This document shows positions 19,157 through 24,244 of a stretch of DNA of 24,244 nucleotides, piece after piece. How positions within the stretch are numbered: position 1 is the stretch's first letter; the number at the start of each line of letters is the position of its first letter. The translations under genes were made by a program, and so were the position numbers. Origin of the DNA: Cyclostephanos tholiformis (taxonomy: Eukaryota; Bacillariophyta; Thalassiosirophyceae; Thalassiosirales; Thalassiosiraceae); the NCBI GenBank assembly GCA_036939975.1, contig JALLPB010000089.1:1-24244 (forward strand), written 5' to 3'. A model generated the notes under the pieces. The model saw nothing but the letters and a program-made list of their open reading frames with translations. It did no database searches and had not been told where the DNA came from.

Positions 19157-19997
19157 TCACATAATTGCAACTACAAGCAACGCGGCGAGTCCGGTGGTAG
19201 AAAATTTGGCGGCTCCCGCGGTACCAATGGCACCACCTCCTGACTCCGCAGGCTCGATCTCATCTTCGTGGTCTACATTGGGGCGGGGATGGGGAATGAA
19301 ACATTCATCAATGAGCGGGCGAGATAATTACATACCAAGGGGGGGGGGGAATTAGTTCGCGGCGTTCGCGGCGACCCCCGCACGCACCGTGATCTTCATC
19401 GCAGACTAGCGGATCGTCCGTTCCATCGAAGGCGTTGCAAATCTGTTCGGCGCAGGATACCTCCAAGTCGTGTAGTCCCTTCTCGGAGTCAGTCGTGAGG
19501 GCCCCCTCCTCGCACCCATCGTGCACGGAGCGCAGGGTGAAGAAATTATCGCGACAGGCGTCCGAGGTGCAGTCGACGAGGCACCCCCCCTCGACGAGGG
19601 CCACGTAGGCGTCGTTGCCGCTGGTATCGGTGCACACGGGCGCGGGACAATCGGGGGCCCCCTCGACGCGAGACTTGAATATGTCGCACGATTTGCACGT
19701 CATGTCGTAGTCGTGGACGCCATCCTCGATTTCTTCGGGGACGCCCCCCTCCGGACAGTAATCGTGATGCACCTGCATTATGAGCCAGTTCCTCTCGCAT
19801 TCGGCCGAGGAGCAGTCCGTGGCGCAGGTGCTCGCCTTCAGGAAGGTCAGAGCATCGAGCATCGCGGCCGTGTTGTTGCAGTCGATGTCGAATCCGAACA
19901 CTTCCGCCTCGCAGGCGCACTTGTGAGTATCGATCGCTTCACCGTTGGCGACCAGCGCCGTGGCGAAGATGGCCAGAAGTGCGGGTGGGAGTTTCAT
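19157..19997 (-). CDS. Secreted Cys/His-rich two-repeat protein, probably GPI-anchored
   Basis: Exon 1 starts at 19997 with a signal peptide (MKLPPALLAIFATALVANGEA). Two related modules follow, about 45-100 and 125-180. Each has C..(D)C.S..C..N, a VH(H)D.C.EG turn, and LHD/VHD followed by an acidic residue and Cys (VHDYDMTC, LHDLEVSC). A downstream exon (19272-19157) reads HEDEIEPAESGGGAIGTAG, then AAKFSTTGLAALLVVAIM and stop: a small-residue site plus hydrophobic tail typical of GPI signals. My model joins 19388 (donor GTGCGT, phase 1) to 19272 (acceptor ATGTAG), giving 241 residues. A better-looking donor, GTATGT near 19332, would give a stop in this sequence; it sits beside an 11-C run. 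Without splicing the frame ends at 19308 (229 residues). The repeats suggest metal binding, but that is inferred; the family name is unknown to me. Confidence 0.75.
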
Positions 19998-20244
19998 CGT
20001 GATGATGGTTTTTTTGCCAATTGTTGTCTACGTTGTATGTGGCGAGTTACTGCCAGAGTTGTTGAGGCAGACGAAAGATCCTTATTCAAGGTTCTGGATC
20101 CGATATTGAACTCCTCTGTACAACGGCACAAGAATATATGAATGGTGTGGCTTATCTCATGTTTGGCGACGGACAGATGCAAACTGGGAGTGCAGGCGAA
20201 ACACCAAGGAGAGGGGGAGAGAGCGGAACGAACGACGACAAAAA
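19998..20244. promoter_or_regulatory. Shared upstream region of the Cys-rich gene and the phytotransferrin gene
   Basis: 247 bp lie between two divergent start codons. A T7 run lies next to the minus-strand start and a GA-rich stretch (20209-20226) next to the plus-strand start. No CACGTG-type element was seen. Co-regulation is an inference from geometry. Confidence 0.45.
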
Positions 20245-21916
20245 ATGCAAATGGCGAAAATACTAGGAAGGCTGCCCGCCTGCGCCTGCTGCGTGGCCGC
20301 AATGCTCACCGGCCGTGATGCGACCGCAACGTCTACTACTACCAGAGTGACCGCTGAGCAGGCGCCGTTTTTAGAGTACCACCTCGAAACGAACGTCGAT
20401 GAATTTGCAGCCCTCGATCTTGATCAACGATCCATCGTGGCACGTCTTGCCACCGGTGATGAGGAGGGTTTGACTGAGGCTCGGATGGTATATTCTAACG
20501 GAAGGGTCCTCGACGACGATGATGAAATTCCATCAGTGACCTTACGCGACCTTAGCGTTCAAGCGGGTGAGCAACTCGTGAATTCTTCAACGTATAATAC
20601 ATTCGTTGACTTTTACGGGGGATATGATTACGCGGATCAATGGGTTATGGCGAGCTTTGGAGGGATCGCCACCGGTGATATGTTCGATTTTGACTTTACT
20701 CAACTTGAGGTGGAAGGAAGGGCCGGTAAGAATGATGGATTGCCCCGGTGTTCTTTTTTTGTTCGGCGCGTACCATTCTTAAAAACGCCTGCACTCTCCC
20801 ACTCTCTACGCAGCTGCAATCAAGTTCGGTATACCACTTTTGCATGTGTGGATGCAGGTCGTAGGCTTACTAGAAAAGGCCGCTTCCAATTGTCAGGATA
20901 CCTCGGACTCTTCCTCTTCTAACTGGGCAAGTATTATTGACTGGGACAAGGTGCGTAGCAACGCTCGAAATTATCTTTACTTCAAGTCGTCTCTCTCACG
21001 ATGCTGTCGTGTTGTTCATTTGAAGGCCGTGGCCATTTACACTGGGTCCGAACCAAGGGAGGATGGAACTGGTGGATACTTTATTTACACGTTGGCGAGT
21101 TCTGAGTGTGTCAAGTTTGGCACGTGCAAAAAAGGGGACAGGGCCCCTGTTAACACCTTGGTGTTCGAAGCCTTTAATGATGGGAAGAACCTTTTGAACG
21201 AAGGAAACTGTGCTGAAGTGATGGCTCGTTCAAGCCAGATCAAGTCGCTGATGATTATCCCCATCATTCAAGGCTTGATAAGAGCGGTTTACGCATTAGA
21301 TGTACAAAATGACTTTCAAGAAACAACCCAGGGAACGGGCGCCGCTTATGCAGCAGCGATTTTACCCCTCGTAAGTAAATGCAATGAAGGCAATGCGGCC
21401 GTCATCTACAACGATCTGAAGCCTGGAAACTCCTTGAAGGGAAGTTACGAGGTTGTCAAGGCCAGCTTAGAGCGAAGCTATGAATGCTTGGGAATCAACT
21501 GCGAACATGTGGGTGGATTGATCAACTTGCGGAGCGATGGATACCTCTTGGGTGCAGAGGCCTGTCACGGTCTTCTGCCCATTTCAAGCGAGGACGAAAA
21601 GGTCCAAAGTGACTTGGAGGGTGACAATCCTTTTTCTCATATGGATTCGGATGACGTGATTGAAGATGTCGACCCACCAGTTGCTCTTACCGGCCACAAG
21701 TCCAGTGTCGTAGGCACCTTTTCGATTGTTTTGATTATTTTTGGCATTATCAACTTTGTTTTTTTGATTGGGAATGTCTGGTTGTGTACGAGACAAATCT
21801 CCAAGAAGAAAATCGACACAAAGGCCGCCAGTACTGAAGCGTGTGCCATGGAAAGTTTGCCACCAAGAAATGCATTTTCCATCGTTACTGATGAAGATGA
21901 TATAAATATTGTGTAA
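20245..21916 (+). CDS. Phytotransferrin / FEA1-family (ISIP2A-like) iron-uptake surface protein
   Basis: Exons 20245-20725, 20814-20950 and 21026-21916 give 502 residues. Introns are GTAAGA..ACGCAG (88 bp) and GTGCGT..TTGAAG (75 bp). There is a signal peptide (MAKILGRLPACACCVAAM, start at 20245 or 20251) and the FEA1-domain landmarks YNTFVDFYGGYDYADQW, AAIKFGIPLLHVWMQVV, then across the second splice WDKAVAIYTGS, followed by GGYFIYTLASSECVKFGTC, APVNTLVFEAFNDGKNLL, IIPIIQGLIRAVYAL, and YECLGINCEHVGGLI. A C-terminal membrane segment (about 434-460) and a short cytosolic tail follow, as in diatom phytotransferrin. The known family binds ferric iron with carbonate at the cell surface for endocytic uptake and is induced by iron starvation. 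The call is by recognition of conserved stretches. It is head to head with the Cys-rich gene. Confidence 0.88.
20726..20813 (+). other. Intron 1 of the phytotransferrin gene
   Basis: Donor GTAAGA, acceptor ACGCAG, phase 1; it joins EGRA to AIKFGIPLL in frame. Confidence 0.85.
20951..21025 (+). other. Intron 2 of the phytotransferrin gene (75 bp, stop-free)
   Basis: Donor GTGCGT, acceptor TTGAAG, phase 0. Removal joins DWDK to AVAIYTGS, the family pattern. The intron length is a multiple of three and it has no stop, so retention would add 25 residues. Confidence 0.75.
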
Positions 21917-22276
21917 TGTGACAGATGACCTTTCATTGTATCGCAGCGCATTGCTAGTCTGCCCAATTCGGTTTCGTTGTCGACGTCGTCTGCATTGTTC
22001 ACAAGCGCAGACATTGACAGAGTTACGTCGATATCCACTAAATGTTTATGCCCAAGCTCGCGCTCTCCCGATGTCATACTTTTCACAGGTCATTTCATGC
22101 GAATATTGCCATCCTGTAAATTCAGCCATGTTAAATCTACGACATGTTAAATCTACGACACAAAGTCTTCATCCCAGTATTACAAATCACCATATTTCCA
22201 TCGTATCAATGGTGGGCTCTATTCGCTCTCACCGCGACCAAAAGCAGAATCGACAATGCTCATGCATATCAGATTT
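21917..22276. other. Convergent intergenic region with a short tandem duplication
   Basis: It lies between the stops of the phytotransferrin and UTP11 genes. ATGTTAAATCTACGAC occurs twice in perfect tandem (22128-22143, 22144-22159). No gene was seen. Confidence 0.6.
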
Positions 22277-22571
22277 TCACCTCGCACGCTTCCTCCTCCA
22301 CTTGTATACGGCCGGCTTTGCGCCTCCCTCTCCCCCCCCCCCTCCCTCGTCGATGATCCTCCTTTTCCTACCCGTCATATTCGCCTGCTTCTCGGCTATC
22401 AAATGCGCCTCGGCGACCTTCAACTTCTCCAACCGCCTACGACGCAATTCCATCTCGCTGTACGATGCCGATCTCGATTTAGCCACCGCGCGTTCGAGCC
22501 TCTTCTGCCTGCGTTGCGATTTGAGCAGTCGTTTCTCCGTGGGTTGATTGGCTTTAATTTCCCCGATCGCA

Positions 22572-22604
<33 letters not shown>

Positions 22605-23248
22605 TCCTTCGACGGCGCCTTGATTCTTATTCCCGACGAAGCCTCCACACCCCCCCCGAGAGCGCCGAGACGCGGACGATTGAATGCCCTCCCGACGAGT
22701 TCGGGCATAGTATCGAAGTGCCTCGCCGCATCGAAGTCGTTCACCTCCTCGCGTCCGCCCTCCACGAATACCGTGTGCCTCCTCCTTCCCATCCCACCGG
22801 TCCCGCCGGTATCGTCGTCGTCGTCGTCGTCGTCGTTAGTCAGGTAATGCAACGAGGATTGAAGTCTCTCCACCCTCCCCTCGTCCATGGACCTGCGCAT
22901 TCTCAGATATGCCAAATCCTGATCCTTCATTATGCGCACGCCCTCCGGATCGATGCCCCTTTTCTCCATGTCGATCCGACGTCCCATGTCGGTGCGAACG
23001 TGCCTCCCCGTATCCCCCCCGAACATGCCATCGACGGCGCTGCGATGCATGCCGAAGTAGAATTCGTCCGGATTGCGATTCGCGGCCTTGTAACGCATGG
23101 ACTTGAGCCGAGATTGCTTGTCGTGATAATCCCTCGATCGGAGCCTGTAATCACCCCTCTTCTCGAGTAGGCCGAGGTGCTTACGGCTCTGGGGTTGCGA
23201 CCGTTCCTTGTGGGTAACGCGCTTGACGGCGTTGCGTAAAGACGACAT
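22277..23248 (-). CDS. UTP11: UTP11, U3 snoRNP-associated SSU-processome protein
   Basis: Single exon, 323 residues. The N-terminus [20 protein letters not shown], then [19 protein letters not shown] and NPDEFYFGM, are diagnostic for UTP11. Later family blocks include [63 protein letters not shown], and a basic C-terminus ending [12 protein letters not shown]11 works in early 18S rRNA processing in the nucleolus. Two Asp runs (from GTC repeats at 22811-22836 and 22571-22603) are inserted between conserved blocks and make the protein longer than usual. The Met at 23248 was chosen over the in-frame ATG at 23320: it starts the conserved sequence, and the upstream codons include a (GA)n microsatellite. 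Confidence 0.94.
22571..22603. repeat. GTC repeat encoding an Asp run in UTP11
   Basis: About ten uninterrupted GTC units, read as Asp on the minus strand. A second run at 22811-22836 encodes eight Asp residues in the same protein. Confidence 0.9.
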
Positions 23249-23250
23249 GG

Positions 23251-23270
23251 TCTCTCTCTCTCTCTCTCTC
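23251..23270. repeat. (TC)10 microsatellite in the UTP11 leader
   Basis: Ten TC units begin two bases upstream of the UTP11 start codon, so the mRNA leader would carry (GA)10 next to the AUG. Confidence 0.95.
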
Positions 23271-23609
23271 TTATCCGTGTAATTATTCGTATCAACAAAA
23301 TTCTCAGGTCGATCGATCAACGATCAACGATGAGGATGGAGTGCGAGAATGATGGGGCCGGGGCAGGTAAGGGCGTTGGGGGGTGTGGAGCGGAGCGGAG
23401 CGGAGGGCCGGGTGCGGGCAGGTGTCGCCGGCCGGCCGGGGAGGAGGAGGGTTTACCTCGGCTCGAGAGAGGTTTTTTTTTTCAGTGGCGGGCGGCGATT
23501 GCTTCCAGAAAAGGCGGGAGATATTGTACAGGATATTAATAATAACAATTCCTCTCTTAAGTGCCAACGTTTACCACAGGTGAACGTTGTCATCATCGCC
23601 ACGGCTGAA

Positions 23610-23629
23610 CCCCCCCCCCCCCCCCCCCC
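23610..23629 (+). repeat. 20-base poly-C run
   Basis: An uninterrupted C run follows GGCTGAA and is followed by a T-rich stretch. Confidence 0.95.
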
Positions 23630-24244
23630 TCTTTTTCTATCTGGTCCGGTCCACTCCGCCGCACAATGAGGTCCTAGTACTACATCATATAGAACGATAA
23701 TCTCGTCACCGATCACATGGGCCATGCTTCCGAGGATGACGGCGCGCACCCAGTGGCCATCACAATAACACGACATCGCCCCATTGGAGGATATATGGCC
23801 GCTCCCAACCCTCGTCATCGTGGCGATGATCCCATTCCTCCCGCAATCGTTCTATTTGAATTGAGGTTACATGAGATGGTTCCACCTTAATGTCATTCGC
23901 GTACTTCCTCACCCGATCGACTTTCCTAAATAAGGTCCTCATCCTGCAGGGCATCGCCATATGCGCAGGATGGTATTCCGTCATCCCCTTCGACTACTTC
24001 GTCGATTGGGACGTTTTGTCACGTGCTGTACAGAAATATGCCGGATATATGATGTTGCCGTACATGGTGAAAAGAGCTAGCCTGCGAAAATGACGACGAT
24101 CGCTGCGGCTATATCATGTTGAATACGTTCGCCATCCATTTTAATGAAGGCGCTATCCCACGTTCTTGATATAATCGCTCATCCGGGGCCTAGTCTACCT
24201 CCTCCTCCATCGACTGCACCGAAATACGGGGGGTGGGGGGGGGT

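Larger units (their letters stand above)
23249..24244. other. GC-rich region at the window edge, no supported gene
   Basis: It starts with a (TC)10 tract (23251-23270) in the UTP11 5' leader, then G-rich sequence with a short GGAGC repeat (about 23388-23406). A 20-C run lies at 23610-23629. Open frames on both strands at 23453-24093 look partly protein-like (minus: VTSIQIERLREEWDHRHDD; plus: AGWYSVIPFDYFVDWDVLSRA), but no family or clean gene model emerges. An exon of a gene continuing past 24244 is possible. Confidence 0.4.

Noticed and set aside
19521..20141. 206-codon plus-strand frame opposite the Cys-rich gene
   Set aside because: The minus strand has a signal peptide, paired Cys modules and a GPI tail; the plus-strand frame has none and crosses the shared promoter.
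20840..21916. Separate gene starting at the Met at 20840
   Set aside because: It is the continuation of the phytotransferrin after intron 1; the conserved sequence begins upstream of that Met and continues from exon 1.
21909..23170. Long plus-strand frames opposite UTP11
   Set aside because: They mirror the conserved UTP11 coding sequence and owe their length to GTC repeats and GC-rich codons.
1..24244. tRNA, rRNA, CRISPR array, intact transposon or viral gene
   Set aside because: I found no tRNA B-box-like sequence with matching arms, no regularly spaced perfect repeats, and no transposase, integrase or reverse-transcriptase motifs.

Overview
The window looks like nuclear DNA of a diatom, most likely a centric one. 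Most genes have none to two short GT-AG introns. There is a phytotransferrin (FEA1/ISIP2A-type) gene, a NUMOD3-like peptide repeat of the kind seen in diatom genomes, and many Asp or Ser runs encoded by GAC/GTC-type trinucleotide repeats. A TMEM231 gene for the ciliary transition zone suggests a lineage that still makes flagellated cells, as centric diatoms do in their male gametes. The assignment rests on protein content alone; no rRNA or organelle marker is present.

Layout. 228-1645 (+): three-exon MTD1-type methylenetetrahydrofolate dehydrogenase with a C-terminal membrane anchor. 1646-3097: no intact gene, but a small NUMOD3-like 60-bp repeat. 3098-4405 (-): PKA regulatory subunit. 5050-6436 (-): three-exon unknown protein, possibly nuclear. 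7028-8248 (-): secretory-pathway membrane protein of unknown function, head to head with 8535-10454 (+), a BFR1-type mRNP/coiled-coil protein. 10770-11950 (-): broken coding sequence with ~150-bp tandem repeats. 12084-13013 (+): TMEM231. 13358-14023 (-): single-pass, potentially N-glycosylated membrane protein. 14529-15901 (+): R3H-like protein whose 5' part is interrupted and contains a 42-C homopolymer. 15967-18594 (-): a large single-exon protein that joins a UBR-box zinc finger, a 2-oxoglutarate/Fe(II) oxygenase-like domain and a YecM-like (VOC superfamily) domain. 19157-19997 (-): secreted Cys-rich, probably GPI-anchored protein, head to head with 20245-21916 (+), the phytotransferrin. 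22277-23248 (-): UTP11, SSU-processome factor. 23249-24244: no gene I can support.

How the genes relate. These are mostly unrelated housekeeping genes, as expected for a eukaryote. The pair most likely to be functionally linked is the divergent one at 19157-21916: an iron-uptake surface protein and a secreted His/Cys-rich repeat protein share 247 bp of upstream DNA. The most unusual single gene is the UBR-box/oxygenase/YecM fusion. The window is also rich in simple repeats (poly-C, GTC, TG, TA, TC); these shape several proteins and make some gene models sensitive to small sequence errors.
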